This document shows, piece after piece, positions 1 to 8,352 of a stretch of DNA of 64,000 bases. This DNA comes from Enterococcus devriesei (GTDB taxonomy: Bacteria; Bacillota; Bacilli; Lactobacillales; Enterococcaceae), in the NCBI RefSeq assembly GCF_001885905.1, contig NZ_JXKM01000001.1:299118-363117 (forward strand), in the 5' to 3' direction. The notes beneath the pieces are model-generated. The model was not told where the DNA came from and made no database searches. It saw only the letters and a list, made by a program, of their open reading frames with translations. A program made the translations under genes and the position numbers. Positions within the stretch are counted from its first letter, which is position 1, and every line of letters begins with the position of its first letter.

Positions 1-44
1 CACTCGTAACGCGTAGGTCGTAGGTTCGAATCCTATAGCTGGCA
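1..44 (+). tRNA. tRNA-Thr (anticodon CGT), 3' part only
   Basis: The window opens inside a tRNA. Positions 3-9 form a seven-base anticodon loop with CGT at 5-7. The T-arm pairs 20-24 with 32-36 around the TTCGAAT loop, and 37-43 is the 3' acceptor strand with discriminator A at 44. No CCA is encoded. The acceptor strand implies a 5' end beginning GCCAGCT, as in Gram-positive tRNA-Thr. One A-C mismatch at the base of the anticodon stem is the only irregularity. The 5' half lies outside the window. Confidence 0.85.
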
Positions 45-53
45 TAAATTATA

Positions 54-97
54 AAAGCCGTCATATCAAAGGGAAACCGAGATAGCGACGGCTTTTT
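54..97 (+). terminator. Rho-independent terminator after tRNA-Thr
   Basis: Stem AAAGCCGTC (54-62) pairs with GACGGCTTT (87-95) and runs into a T tract. It closes the tRNA transcript. Confidence 0.85.
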
Positions 98-491
98 ATT
101 ATTTATAAAGTAAGTATAAATTTTTCACAGGAATACGCTTTACAGCAGATTTAGCCATGTCTGGCTTCACGAACTAGCTTTATCGGCAATAAGCAAAACG
201 ATTTCGAAATTTGAGAAGCACCAAGTAGGAACTGTTCAACATCAAAGTTAAAACTTTGTGTTTCTCAGTCATTTATCAAAAGTTTGGTCTGATTGCTCAG
301 CTGACTCCTAATTAGGGAATCATTTTTCCAAAAATACGAAAAATGACTCTGATTGTCGTTACGCATACCATTTTTCTAATCTCAATAAAGCAAGCAGAAA
401 AACTGGCAAAAAGCTGAGGGAGTTCGCGAAAGCCTTTCTCATATTATTTTGATTGTATGGAAGAAAAGTTGCTTTCTATTGAGGGAGAAGG
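98..491. other. Gene-less stretch upstream of the DUF1361 gene
   Basis: About 390 bases without a convincing reading frame or structured RNA. A CCTAATTAGG palindrome lies near 307-316 and a ribosome binding site GAGGGAGAAGG just before 492. I see nothing else that I can interpret. Confidence 0.5.
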
Positions 492-1115
492 ATGAAGAAA
501 AATTATTTGTTCCACTTTGGTGTGATTCTTTATATTTTATTTATGAGTCTATTTCGCGAGACGTTTTCGTTTATGGGCTTGAATGTTTTTCTAGCTTGGC
601 TACCGCTAGTCTTTGGTAGTTTGTTTATGAAACTTATTTCGCCGGTTCGCTGGCTATTTGCAGCGCTGTGGTTATTGTTTTTCCCGAATGTTCCCTATTT
701 ATTGACAGATCTGTTTCATTTAGAGAGTTTGAGGATTTATCACGCCCATGGTCTTTTTGCACCAGTTGCGAGTGATTGGTGGTCTTATTTTTTCTTAGTG
801 CTGCCGATTTTAGTTATGGTTTTTGTTGGGATGGCGCAAGTCTTCCACTTGCTTGCGACAGTCAAATTGCAAAAGTCGCAACGGTTCATCAGTCTGCTAG
901 GCTTAGCTGTTCTTTCAGGAATTGCCGTTTACAGTGGCCGCTTCGATCGGATTCACTCGGTCGAATTGATTCTTAAACCGCTTCACGCGTTACAACTCTT
1001 ATTAGGAAACTGGCACGTTGAAAAAATTCAATTCGTAGTGATGTTTAGTCTGTTACAATTAGGAGTGTGGGCGTTAATTTTCGGATTGCAACATGATCGA
1101 TCGCTCCAAGACTAA
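492..1115 (+). CDS. DUF1361 family membrane protein
   Basis: A 207-residue, strongly hydrophobic protein with about six predicted membrane helices. The segment around residues 60-80 (FFPNVPYLLTDLFHL) is the conserved DUF1361 signature as I know it. No enzymatic motif is visible. A clear ribosome binding site GGGAGAAGG lies seven to eight bases before the ATG. It stands alone, 90 bases upstream of rodA on the same strand. The family's function is unknown; proximity to rodA hints at an envelope role, but that is only context. Confidence 0.75.
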   Translation: MKKNYLFHFGVILYILFMSLFRETFSFMGLNVFLAWLPLVFGSLFMKLISPVRWLFAALWLLFFPNVPYLLTDLFHLESLRIYHAHGLFAPVASDWWSYFFLVLPILVMVFVGMAQVFHLLATVKLQKSQRFISLLGLAVLSGIAVYSGRFDRIHSVELILKPLHALQLLLGNWHVEKIQFVVMFSLLQLGVWALIFGLQHDRSLQD

Positions 1116-1204
1116 AGATTTTGCAAAGGAAATGAAGCGGACTTTTCTTTAGCGAGAGAAGCGTCTATAATAAGGCGAGTAAATTGGTGGAAAAGAGATG
1201 AAAA

Positions 1205-2407
1205 ATGAATACGTTAAGAAAAAACAATGATAGCCGAATTGATTACGGCGTTATTTTACCTGTGTTTCTATTATGTTTGATTGGATTATTGTCCCTTTAC
1301 GTGGCATTATCTCACGATCCGAGAGATCCAAATATTTTTCGCAATATCGTCATGCAAGGCGTGTGGTACGCAGTGGGAGCATTGGCAATTGTTATTATCA
1401 TTCATTTTGATGCGAAAATGCTTTGGCGTTTGACCCCATTTTTGTATGTCATTGGATTGGCTGTCATGCTGGCTTTGTTAAAATATTACGATCCGGTTCT
1501 GGCAGCTTCCACCGGTTCAAAAAACTGGTTCAAATTCGGTACCCTGACCTTCCAGCCATCTGAGCTGATGAAGATTGCTTATATTTTAATGATGGCGCTG
1601 ATTATTACGAAACATAACGTAGCCAACAAGCTTCACACAATTAAGACAGACGCGTTATTAATTGGCAAAATGTTGTTAGTCACACTGCCCGTGATCGGCT
1701 TGGTCTTGGCACAGAAGGACTTTGGGACAATGCTAGTTTTCTTGGCTATTTTTGCTGGGATGTTTTTGATGTCGGGAATTTCTTGGCTGATCGTTTTACC
1801 AGCGATTGCTTTGGCGGTGGTATTAGGTGTCTCACTGATCTTTTTAGTTTCGACAGATACCGGAAGAGCGTTATTAACAAATCTGGGTTTTAAGAGCTAT
1901 CAATTCGCTCGGATTGATTCTTGGTTAGAGCCTTTCCATGATCCTCAAGGAGTTAGTTTCCAATTGGCTCATGCGTTGATGGCGATTGGGTCTGGTGGTA
2001 TTTTTGGGACAGGCTATAACGTGAGTCATGTTTATGTGCCGGTGCGCGAATCGGATATGATTTTCACCGTTATTGGTGAGAATTTTGGTTTTGTCGGCGG
2101 TGCTTTTGTGATCTTAGTTTATTTTGTTTTGATTTACCGGATGATCCGTTTATGTTTTGATATGAATAATGAGTTTTATGCTTATATTGCTTCAGGGATC
2201 GTTATGATGATGCTCTTTCATGTCTTTGAAAATATCGGAGCGAATATTGGTCTGCTACCATTAACAGGGATCCCATTGCCTTTTATCAGTCAAGGTGGTT
2301 CTTCTATTCTCGGTAACATGATCGGAATTGGCTTGATTTTATCAATGCGTTATCAAAGTGCCGGTAAACAAGTAATGAAACCAACAAGGAGCTCACAACA
2401 TGCTTAA
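1205..2407 (+). CDS. rodA: Rod-shape/elongation glycosyltransferase RodA (FtsW/RodA/SpoVE family)
   Basis: A 400-residue integral membrane SEDS protein, the family's usual length, with about ten membrane helices. Family members polymerise lipid II into glycan strands together with a class B PBP. Visible landmarks are the KNWFKFGTLTFQPSELMKIA segment near residues 105-125 and the C-terminal PLPFISQGGSS motif near 355. The large extracytoplasmic loop carries SYQFARIDSWLEPFHDPQG. The start follows GAAAAGAGATG. The stop overlaps the next gene's ATG by eight bases, which suggests translational coupling. FtsW is the main alternative, but the short termini and context favour RodA. Confidence 0.9.
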   Translation: MNTLRKNNDSRIDYGVILPVFLLCLIGLLSLYVALSHDPRDPNIFRNIVMQGVWYAVGALAIVIIIHFDAKMLWRLTPFLYVIGLAVMLALLKYYDPVLAASTGSKNWFKFGTLTFQPSELMKIAYILMMALIITKHNVANKLHTIKTDALLIGKMLLVTLPVIGLVLAQKDFGTMLVFLAIFAGMFLMSGISWLIVLPAIALAVVLGVSLIFLVSTDTGRALLTNLGFKSYQFARIDSWLEPFHDPQGVSFQLAHALMAIGSGGIFGTGYNVSHVYVPVRESDMIFTVIGENFGFVGGAFVILVYFVLIYRMIRLCFDMNNEFYAYIASGIVMMMLFHVFENIGANIGLLPLTGIPLPFISQGGSSILGNMIGIGLILSMRYQSAGKQVMKPTRSSQHA

Positions 2408-2765
2408 ATTTTATTGGTATCCAAAATGTTCGACTTGTCGAAAAGCCAAAGCCTGGTTGGACCAGGAAAATATTTCCTATGAAGCGATTGATTTGATTCA
2501 AGCTACGCCGCAAGCGGCTGAGTTTGAAAAGTGGCTGTCAACTAGCCAGCTCCCTGTTCGCCGCTTCTTCAATACTAGCGGAATGAAGTATCGTGAGCTG
2601 GGATTGAAGGATAAAATGACAGAGCTGTCGATTCAAGCTGCGAGTGAGCTATTAGCTAGTGACGGGATGCTGGTGAAGCGTCCAATGCTGATTAACAACG
2701 ATCAATTTGTTGTGAATGGCTTTAAAGAATCAACTTATGAAGAAAGCCGAGCCAGCTTCTCATAG
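2400..2765 (+). CDS. Spx/ArsC-like thioredoxin-fold protein
   Basis: A 121-residue ArsC/Spx-family protein. It has the N-terminal CxxC pair C10-S-T-C13 after a WYPKCST strand and the conserved Arg-Pro near residue 97 (LVKRPML). The length and CxxC match the YusI/MgsR-like branch that annotation pipelines often call arsenate reductase. No arsenic genes are nearby, so a redox or regulatory role is as likely as arsenate reduction. The ATG overlaps the end of rodA and has the site AAGGAGC upstream. The call is secure at family level only. Confidence 0.8.
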   Translation: MLKFYWYPKCSTCRKAKAWLDQENISYEAIDLIQATPQAAEFEKWLSTSQLPVRRFFNTSGMKYRELGLKDKMTELSIQAASELLASDGMLVKRPMLINNDQFVVNGFKESTYEESRASFS

Positions 2766-2830
2766 CAGAAGCTGGATGTTCACCGGCTATATTAAAAATT
2801 TTTATACTAGCAAAAGGGGCGTTTAAAGAA

Positions 2831-3163
2831 ATGAATTACTTGAAAAAAAATGATGGTCTGTGGATTTTACATAATGATAAAGATTTTTGTATGGGTTTAA
2901 CCGAAGAAATGGCTGAAACACTTGGCGAGGTAACCTTCATTTCGTTACCGAAGATCGGCCAAAAAGTAACAGCAGGCGAACCGTTATTGGAAATCGAAGC
3001 TGAAAAAGCGGTCCAAGAATTTAAAAGTCCATTAACCGGAGTCGTTTCATCCATCAGCGAAAAAGTAGCTGCTGATCCGAAAGCATTGAATACTGAGGAT
3101 GAAATGGATGCCTGGATTCTTTCACTGCGAGAAGTAGACGCAGCTGATTTTGAAAAACTATAA
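2831..3163 (+). CDS. gcvH: Glycine cleavage H-like lipoyl carrier protein
   Basis: A 110-residue single lipoyl domain with the lipoylation site at K59 in EIEAEKAVQEF and the following SPLTGVV turn. No P, T or L proteins of the glycine cleavage system are present. In Firmicutes, H-proteins serve as the platform on which octanoyl/lipoyl groups are attached before transfer to E2 enzymes. A lipoate-relay role is therefore the best inference. It is preceded by AAAGGGGCG. The next downstream element is the metNIQ promoter, so it is probably a single gene or co-transcribed with rodA. Confidence 0.85.
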   Translation: MNYLKKNDGLWILHNDKDFCMGLTEEMAETLGEVTFISLPKIGQKVTAGEPLLEIEAEKAVQEFKSPLTGVVSSISEKVAADPKALNTEDEMDAWILSLREVDAADFEKL

Positions 3164-3183
3164 AGAAAATTTTCATTTGATGT

Positions 3184-3212
3184 TTGACAGGATAAAAATC
3201 CCCTGATATAAT
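3184..3212 (+). promoter_or_regulatory. Consensus sigma-A promoter of the met T-box transcript
   Basis: TTGACA (3184-3189) and TATAAT (3207-3212) are separated by exactly 17 bases. Both hexamers are perfect consensus. It lies immediately before the T-box leader. Confidence 0.9.
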
Positions 3213-3219
3213 CCTTTCA

Positions 3220-3516
3220 TACACATGAGAAAGCGATGAAAAGAAAAGTACATCTGATGAACGTACAAAGAGAGCTCCGGTATGCTGAAAAGGAGTGACG
3301 CGAGTGAGATGGAAAATGGTCTTTGAGCAGGATCGACGAGGCGAGTGCCAAGTCCTTCACGGGAGTGCCCGTTATAGCACCTCAGTATGCGCCATAGGCA
3401 AGTACTGGTAGAGGTTATGATTGTGAAATCATAATAAATTTTAGGTGGTAACACGGAAGTCAAAGCTTTCGTCCTAAATGTACAAACGTACATTTATTAG
3501 GACGGAAGCTTTTTTT
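3220..3516 (+). promoter_or_regulatory. T-box riboswitch leader, probably methionine-specific
   Basis: The leader shows T-box landmarks in order: AAGAGAGCT with an apical GGTATGCTGAAA loop, a probable specifier ATG at 3316-3318 just before GTCTTTGAGCAG, the T-box core AGGTGGTAACACGG at 3443-3456, and a strong intrinsic terminator (3463-3511) ending in a T run. Uncharged tRNA-Met should stabilise the antiterminator and allow transcription of metNIQ. The ATG specifier is inferred from spacing and from the downstream methionine transporter. Confidence 0.9.
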
Positions 3517-3693
3517 GTCAGTTTTTCTTCCTGCTTTAGCAGGTTAGAAAAATGATATGTCGACGAAGATAAAAATAAATTTTGTCAAAAATTTATAGTC
3601 ATCCGTCTGAGCTAGTTGTTTCAGGATTCATCACATTCTAGTCGCAAAAAAATAATCCGTAAGTTACCGTTCCACAGAAAGGGAGTAAGAAAG

Positions 3694-4728
3694 ATGGCAT
3701 TGATTGAATTGAAGCAAGTGGAGAAGAGTTTCGCCGGCAAAAAGGGAACAATCCACGCAGTCAATGGAGTAAATTTAGCAATTGAAGCAAAAGATGTATA
3801 TGGCATCGTCGGTTATTCTGGTGCAGGCAAAAGTACCTTAGTTCGTTTATTGAACGGGTTGGAAGCATCGACTGGCGGTCAAGTCTTAGTCAATAATGAG
3901 GACGTCGCCAAGTTACAAGGCCCCGCATTAAGAACGTTTCGAAAAAAAGTTGGGATGATCTTTCAGCATTTCAATTTATTATGGTCACGGACGGTCAGTG
4001 AAAATATTCAATTACCGTTGGAACTGGCTGGCGTAGCCAAAGACAAGCGTCAACAAAAAGCGCAAGAATTATTAAGTTTGGTCGGCTTAGATGGTCGGGG
4101 GGATGCGTATCCTTCACAACTCTCCGGTGGCCAAAAACAACGGGTCGGCATTGCTCGCGCCTTAGCCAATGATCCTGATATTCTGCTTTGTGATGAAGCT
4201 ACTAGTGCTTTAGATCCCCAGACAACCGAAGAGGTTTTAGAGTTGTTGGCGAATATCAATCAGAAATTAGGACTGACGATCGTGCTGATCACCCATGAAA
4301 TGAATGTGATCCGGAAAATTTGTAACAAGGTCGCTGTGATGGAATTAGGAAAAATCGTCGAAGAAGGTTCCGTTCGCGAAGTCTTCCGCCATCCACAACA
4401 GGAAGTGACTAAGATTTTCGTTCAACAAGATTTAGAACCGAAAGCTGATCCATCAGCTTTGTTAGCAGAGTTTATCAAAGAGAATCCAACCGGGACGTTA
4501 GCGACGCTCCACTTCTTAGAAAACAATGCTGGTGAGCCAGTGGTTTCACAGGCGATTCGTAAATTTCCAATTGACATCAGCATCGTTTATGGCAATATCG
4601 AGCGCTCTACGGGAAGTTCTTTTGGAACACTGACCGTCCAATTCACTGGTGATTCAGCAGAGGTAGACCAAGCGATCGCTTTTATTGAAGCTCAACAAGT
4701 TGGCGTGGAGGTGTTGCACCGTGGATAA
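3694..4728 (+). CDS. metN: Methionine ABC transporter ATP-binding protein MetN
   Basis: A 344-residue ABC ATPase energising methionine uptake through MetI with MetQ as the receptor. Walker A is GYSGAGKS (40-47), followed by the LSGGQKQR signature and Walker B ILLCDEATSALDP. The C-terminal ~80 residues (SIVYGNIERSTGSSFGTLTV) form the NIL/ACT-like domain used for methionine feedback inhibition in this family. I chose the ATG at 3694 because it follows AAAGGGAG at good spacing. An in-frame upstream extension from 3616 has no such site and lies in leader sequence. The metI start overlaps the stop. Confidence 0.95.
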   Translation: MALIELKQVEKSFAGKKGTIHAVNGVNLAIEAKDVYGIVGYSGAGKSTLVRLLNGLEASTGGQVLVNNEDVAKLQGPALRTFRKKVGMIFQHFNLLWSRTVSENIQLPLELAGVAKDKRQQKAQELLSLVGLDGRGDAYPSQLSGGQKQRVGIARALANDPDILLCDEATSALDPQTTEEVLELLANINQKLGLTIVLITHEMNVIRKICNKVAVMELGKIVEEGSVREVFRHPQQEVTKIFVQQDLEPKADPSALLAEFIKENPTGTLATLHFLENNAGEPVVSQAIRKFPIDISIVYGNIERSTGSSFGTLTVQFTGDSAEVDQAIAFIEAQQVGVEVLHRG

Positions 4729-5407
4729 AAGTTTTACAGAGACGTATTTAAATTTCCAACAAGTATCATGGGACACCTTGAAGGAAGCAATCAATGATAC
4801 GTTGTTCATGACGATCATTTCGATGGTGATAGTATTTGTTTTAGGTTTATTACTAGGCTTACTGCTGTATTCCCTTGGACGAAAGCATTCAGGTGCCCAT
4901 AGTATTTTATACGGCTTAGTCTCCATTATCAGTAATATCTTTCGTTCCACCCCGTTTATGATCTTAATGGTCCTGATCATTCCTTTCACGAAAGTGTTAG
5001 TAGGAACGATGCTGGGAGCGAAAGCAGCGATTCCGGCGCTAGTCTTATCAGCAGCCCCATTTTATGCCCGACTCGTAGAAATTGCGTTTCGGGAAGTTGA
5101 TTCTGGTGTCTTGGAAGCGGCAGATTCGATGGGGGCCAGCTATTTCCAAACAATTTACAAAGTCTTGATTCCAGAAAGTCTACCAGCGTTGATCTCTGGG
5201 TTGACGGTTACATCGGTTTCGATGATCGGCTTCACCGCAATGGCTGGTGCGATCGGTGCAGGAGGGCTTGGAGCGTTGGCTTGGCAAGAAGGCTATCAAC
5301 GTGGAAATTATACAGTTACGTTAGTGGCAACAGTCATCATTTTAATTATTGTGTTTATCGTTCAAGGAGTCGGCGATTTCTTGACGAAGAGAACAGATAA
5401 ACGTTAA
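4721..5407 (+). CDS. metI: Methionine ABC transporter permease MetI
   Basis: A 228-residue permease with about five membrane helices and the EAA loop (LEAADSMGASYFQTIYKVLIP) that contacts MetN. The likely start is GTG at 4721, preceded by GTGGAGGTG and overlapping the metN stop codon by eight bases. Translating upstream of 4721 would only re-read metN in another frame. Size and order match metNIQ operons elsewhere. Confidence 0.93.
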   Translation: MDKSFTETYLNFQQVSWDTLKEAINDTLFMTIISMVIVFVLGLLLGLLLYSLGRKHSGAHSILYGLVSIISNIFRSTPFMILMVLIIPFTKVLVGTMLGAKAAIPALVLSAAPFYARLVEIAFREVDSGVLEAADSMGASYFQTIYKVLIPESLPALISGLTVTSVSMIGFTAMAGAIGAGGLGALAWQEGYQRGNYTVTLVATVIILIIVFIVQGVGDFLTKRTDKR

Positions 5408-5426
5408 AAACTAGGAGGAAATTATA

Positions 5427-6269
5427 ATGAAAAAGAAAATTTTAGGTTTTGCAGCAGTAGCATTATTAACAGTCGGATTAGCGGCTTGCGGAAATAGCAG
5501 CAGCGGTTCATCAGACAGTAGCAGTAAAGAAAAAAGTGAAACGCTAGTTGTGGGAGCATCGCCAACACCCCATGCGGAAATTTTAGAGCACGTGAAGCCA
5601 TTACTTGAAAAAGAAGGCGTGAATCTGGAAATCAAAAAATTTGATGACTATGTCTTGCCTAACAAAGCACTAGCAGATAAAGATATCGATGCCAATTACT
5701 TCCAACACAAACCATTCTTTAACAAAGCCGTGAAGGAAAATGATTACAAGTTTACCGATGTCGGTGCGGTTCACATTGAACCAATGGGCTTATACTCTAA
5801 GAAGATCAAAGACATCAAAGATTTAAAAGATGGGGCAACCATCATTACTTCAAATTCCGAATCTGACTGGGGTCGGATCATTACGATTTTACAAGATGCA
5901 GGTTTAGTAAAAATCAAAGACGGTGTTGATTTAGAAACAGCAACCTTTGACGATATCGCTGAGAATCCTAAGCATTTGAAATTCGAACACTCAATCGATC
6001 CAGCGTTACTTGCAACGACTTATAACAACGACGAAGGCGATCTAGTAGCGATCAACGCAAACTTTGCTTACGGTGCTGGCTTAAATCCAGTGAAGGATGC
6101 CTTATTACTTGAAAAAGACACTTCTCCATATGCAAATATCATTGCTGTTCGAACAGAAGATAAAGATGATCCTCGCATCGAGAAATTAGTGAAAGTGTTA
6201 CATGAAAAAGATGTTCAAGATTGGATCTTGAAGAAATGGGACGGCTCAGTGAAGCAAGTCGATAAATAG
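5427..6269 (+). CDS. metQ: Methionine-binding lipoprotein MetQ
   Basis: A 280-residue substrate-binding lipoprotein. The signal peptide MKKKILGFAAVALLTVG ends in the lipobox LAAC with the lipidated Cys at 21, followed by a Ser-rich linker. The body is of NlpA/MetQ type (VVGASPTPHAEIL, DANYFQHKPF, SNSESDWGRIITIL). It delivers L- or D-methionine to MetI/MetN. The start follows AGGAGGAAATTATA. It is the last gene of the T-box operon and is followed by a terminator. Confidence 0.95.
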   Translation: MKKKILGFAAVALLTVGLAACGNSSSGSSDSSSKEKSETLVVGASPTPHAEILEHVKPLLEKEGVNLEIKKFDDYVLPNKALADKDIDANYFQHKPFFNKAVKENDYKFTDVGAVHIEPMGLYSKKIKDIKDLKDGATIITSNSESDWGRIITILQDAGLVKIKDGVDLETATFDDIAENPKHLKFEHSIDPALLATTYNNDEGDLVAINANFAYGAGLNPVKDALLLEKDTSPYANIIAVRTEDKDDPRIEKLVKVLHEKDVQDWILKKWDGSVKQVDK

Positions 6270-6276
6270 AACGTTT

Positions 6277-6309
6277 ATCCTTAATACATCTGTATTAAGG
6301 ATTTTTTTA
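6277..6309 (+). terminator. Terminator of metNIQ
   Basis: ATCCTTAATAC (6277-6287) pairs perfectly with GTATTAAGGAT (6292-6302) and is followed by a T run. Confidence 0.9.
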
Positions 6310-6317
6310 TTATTCTA

Positions 6318-6366
6318 AAGCTCATATATAATGATCATTTTGGATCAATATATATGAGCTTTTTTA
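6318..6366. terminator. Second hairpin before the sugar operon
   Basis: AAAGCTCATATATA pairs with TATATATGAGCTTTTTT around a loop containing a smaller TGATCATTTTGGATCA hairpin. It could be a back-up terminator insulating the two operons. Confidence 0.65.
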
Positions 6367-6391
6367 GCTACAAAAGACTTTTTAACCGAAA

Positions 6392-6413
6392 ATCGTTCAA
6401 AACGTTGAACGAT
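6392..6413 (+). promoter_or_regulatory. Operator candidate of the fructose-type PTS operon
   Basis: A perfect nine-base inverted repeat, ATCGTTCAA-AACG-TTGAACGAT. Its right arm contains the -35 hexamer TTGAAC of the promoter. A repressor bound here would block RNA polymerase. The DeoR-family gene at 9317 is the obvious candidate. Confidence 0.75.
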
Positions 6414-6433
6414 ATAGGTAGCGATGATATAGT
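6405..6433 (+). promoter_or_regulatory. Promoter of the fructose-type PTS operon
   Basis: TTGAAC (6405-6410) and TATAGT (6428-6433) with a 17-base spacer, overlapping the inverted repeat at 6392-6413. Confidence 0.75.
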
Positions 6434-6447
6434 ATCCTCATAAACAA

Positions 6448-6461
6448 GGTAAGCGCTAACC
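6448..6461 (+). promoter_or_regulatory. Catabolite-responsive element (cre) candidate
   Basis: GGTAAGCGCTAACC matches 12 of 14 positions of the CcpA consensus TGWAANCGNTNWCA, failing only at the two outermost bases. It sits just downstream of the -10 box, where CcpA would repress initiation or elongation. Confidence 0.7.
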
Positions 6462-6484
6462 TAGTTATGAAAGTAGGTTTTACA

Positions 6485-6943
6485 ATGAATTTGATTGATT
6501 TGATGATGAGCGATTTGATTATTTTTAATGAATCGATAAGCTCAAAAGATGAGCTTTTTGAAGAAATAGGTCGGATACTTGAAGAAAATCAGCGTGTTAC
6601 GAAAGCAAGAAAAGTAATTAAGGATTTATACAAAAGAGAGTTAGAGACTTCTACTGGTATTGAAGATGGATTTGGAATTCCGCATGCAAAAAGTAAAGCT
6701 GTCTTAAAGCCTACAGTTTGCTTCGCGCATACAGGAAAAATGGATAATTACGTTGGATTAGATGAGAAACCCATTGAATGCGTTTTTGCTATTATAGTAC
6801 CTAAAAAAGCTTCTGAAATTCATTTAGAAATTTTGAGTGGATTGTCACGAAAATTAATGGACCTAGAATTTAGAAAACAGTTGAAATCAGCTACTAACGC
6901 AGCCGAGATACTTGAGATTATAAACAAGGAGGAATCATCATGA
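6485..6943 (+). CDS. PTS fructose-type EIIA domain protein
   Basis: A 152-residue stand-alone EIIA of the fructose/mannitol class. The phosphoryl-accepting His is H67 in GFGIPHAKSKAV. It passes phosphate from HPr to the EIIB domain of the next gene. I prefer the ATG at 6485, which has AAGTAGG seven bases upstream. An in-frame ATG at 6467 has no recognisable site. Its stop overlaps the EIIBC start by four bases. The bases are noticeably more AT-rich than metNIQ or suf, consistent with a transferred sugar operon. Confidence 0.88.
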   Translation: MNLIDLMMSDLIIFNESISSKDELFEEIGRILEENQRVTKARKVIKDLYKRELETSTGIEDGFGIPHAKSKAVLKPTVCFAHTGKMDNYVGLDEKPIECVFAIIVPKKASEIHLEILSGLSRKLMDLEFRKQLKSATNAAEILEIINKEESS

Positions 6944-8352
6944 AAATAATTGGAATTACAGCTTGTCCAACGGGAATTGCGCATACGTATATGTCTGCTG
7001 AAAAGCTGGAAGTCACTGCAAAAAAATTAGGATATGAAGCAAAATTTGAAACTCAAGGTGCAAAAACAGAAAATGTACTTACAGCAAAAGAAATCAATTC
7101 CGCGGATGCAATTATTTTAGCTGTTGATAAAGATATTGATACAAGTCGATTTGCAGGAAAAAAAGTTAAGAGAGTTTCGACAAGTAGGGCAATCAAGGAG
7201 CCCGAAGAAGTAATTGAAGAAGCACTTAATAATGTTGGAACGATAGAATTCTCAGCAGATAAAGGAAATGATTCAAAAGAACGACAAGGAGGAATCTATA
7301 ACCATTTCATGAATGGAGTAAATTATATGCTGCCTTTTGTAATTGCAGGTGGAATAATTATTGCTCTAAGTTTCGCATTTGGGATAACCGCTTCTGACCC
7401 TGAGTCTGCTGATTATAACGTTCTTGCAGGAGCACTATCAACTATTGGAGGTGGGACAGCTTTTGCAATGATGGTTCCTGCACTGGGTGCGGGTATTGCC
7501 AGCTCAATTGCTGGTAAAGCCGGATTTGCTCCAGGGATCGTTGCTGGTTTACTTGCGGCTAATGGAGGTTCTGGATTTTTGGGTGGTATGATTGGTGGGT
7601 TGCTAGCTGGTTATGCTACTGACTTGTTGGCCAATAAAATTAATGTTAAAAAACAACTTGCTGCAATCTATCAGTTAATTGTTGTTCCTTTGGTTTCAAT
7701 CTTAGTAATTGGGCTTGCTATGGTATTTCTAATTGATAAACCGATTGCTTGGGTGTTGGAGGCGTTAACGAGTTGGTTAAATGGATTAGGAAATACTTCT
7801 GGACTTATGTTTGGTTTGTTAATTGGTATTATGATGGCTGCAGATATGGGTGGTCCAATCAATAAATCAATTTCTACCTTTTCAATAGGGTTAATGTCCG
7901 CAGGGGTTAATGCACCAATTGCTGCATGTATGGCAGCTGGCATGACTCCTCCGTTGGGATTAGCATTAGCGACCATTTTATTTAAAAATAAATTTACTAA
8001 GGAAGAACGAACTTCCGGACAATCATGCTGGATACTAGGTGCTTCTTATATTACTGAAGGCGCTATACCATTCGCAGTTTCAGATCCGATTCGAGTAATT
8101 CCTAGCTTAATGCTTGGATCTGCTACTGCGGCAGGAATTTCTATGGCAGCAGGAGTAACCTCAATGGCTCCTCATGGTGGGATTTGGGTTATGCTGATTC
8201 CTAACGTCATGAATAATTTGCCAATGTACGTATTAGCTATTGTTGCTGGAACTATAGTAACGGCGTTAGCTGTTGGTGTTTTGAAAAAAACAGTAACAGT
8301 TGAAATAAAAAAAGAATCATCTGAAAAAATAATTAATGAGGTGGAAGTTTAA
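6940..8352 (+). CDS. PTS fructose-type EIIBC component
   Basis: A 470-residue fusion. Residues 1-95 are EIIB with phosphocysteine C9 in GITACPTGIAHTYMSAEKL. Residues ~110-450 are the membrane EIIC with about eight to ten helices and the GIMMAADMGGPINK segment typical of the fructose family. It imports and phosphorylates a ketose or related sugar. No 1-phosphofructokinase is encoded nearby, but a class II aldolase is. The exact sugar is therefore uncertain: fructose, tagatose or a sugar acid are all possible. A good site, AAGGAGGAATCATC, precedes the ATG. Confidence 0.88.
   Translation: MKIIGITACPTGIAHTYMSAEKLEVTAKKLGYEAKFETQGAKTENVLTAKEINSADAIILAVDKDIDTSRFAGKKVKRVSTSRAIKEPEEVIEEALNNVGTIEFSADKGNDSKERQGGIYNHFMNGVNYMLPFVIAGGIIIALSFAFGITASDPESADYNVLAGALSTIGGGTAFAMMVPALGAGIASSIAGKAGFAPGIVAGLLAANGGSGFLGGMIGGLLAGYATDLLANKINVKKQLAAIYQLIVVPLVSILVIGLAMVFLIDKPIAWVLEALTSWLNGLGNTSGLMFGLLIGIMMAADMGGPINKSISTFSIGLMSAGVNAPIAACMAAGMTPPLGLALATILFKNKFTKEERTSGQSCWILGASYITEGAIPFAVSDPIRVIPSLMLGSATAAGISMAAGVTSMAPHGGIWVMLIPNVMNNLPMYVLAIVAGTIVTALAVGVLKKTVTVEIKKESSEKIINEVEV

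Noticed and set aside
2400-2765. Arsenic resistance locus
   Set aside because: Only an ArsC/Spx-like fold is present; no arsB, arsR or acr3 gene is nearby.
3616-3693. N-terminal extension of MetN
   Set aside because: Has no ribosome binding site and lies in leader sequence; the ATG at 3694 follows AAAGGGAG.
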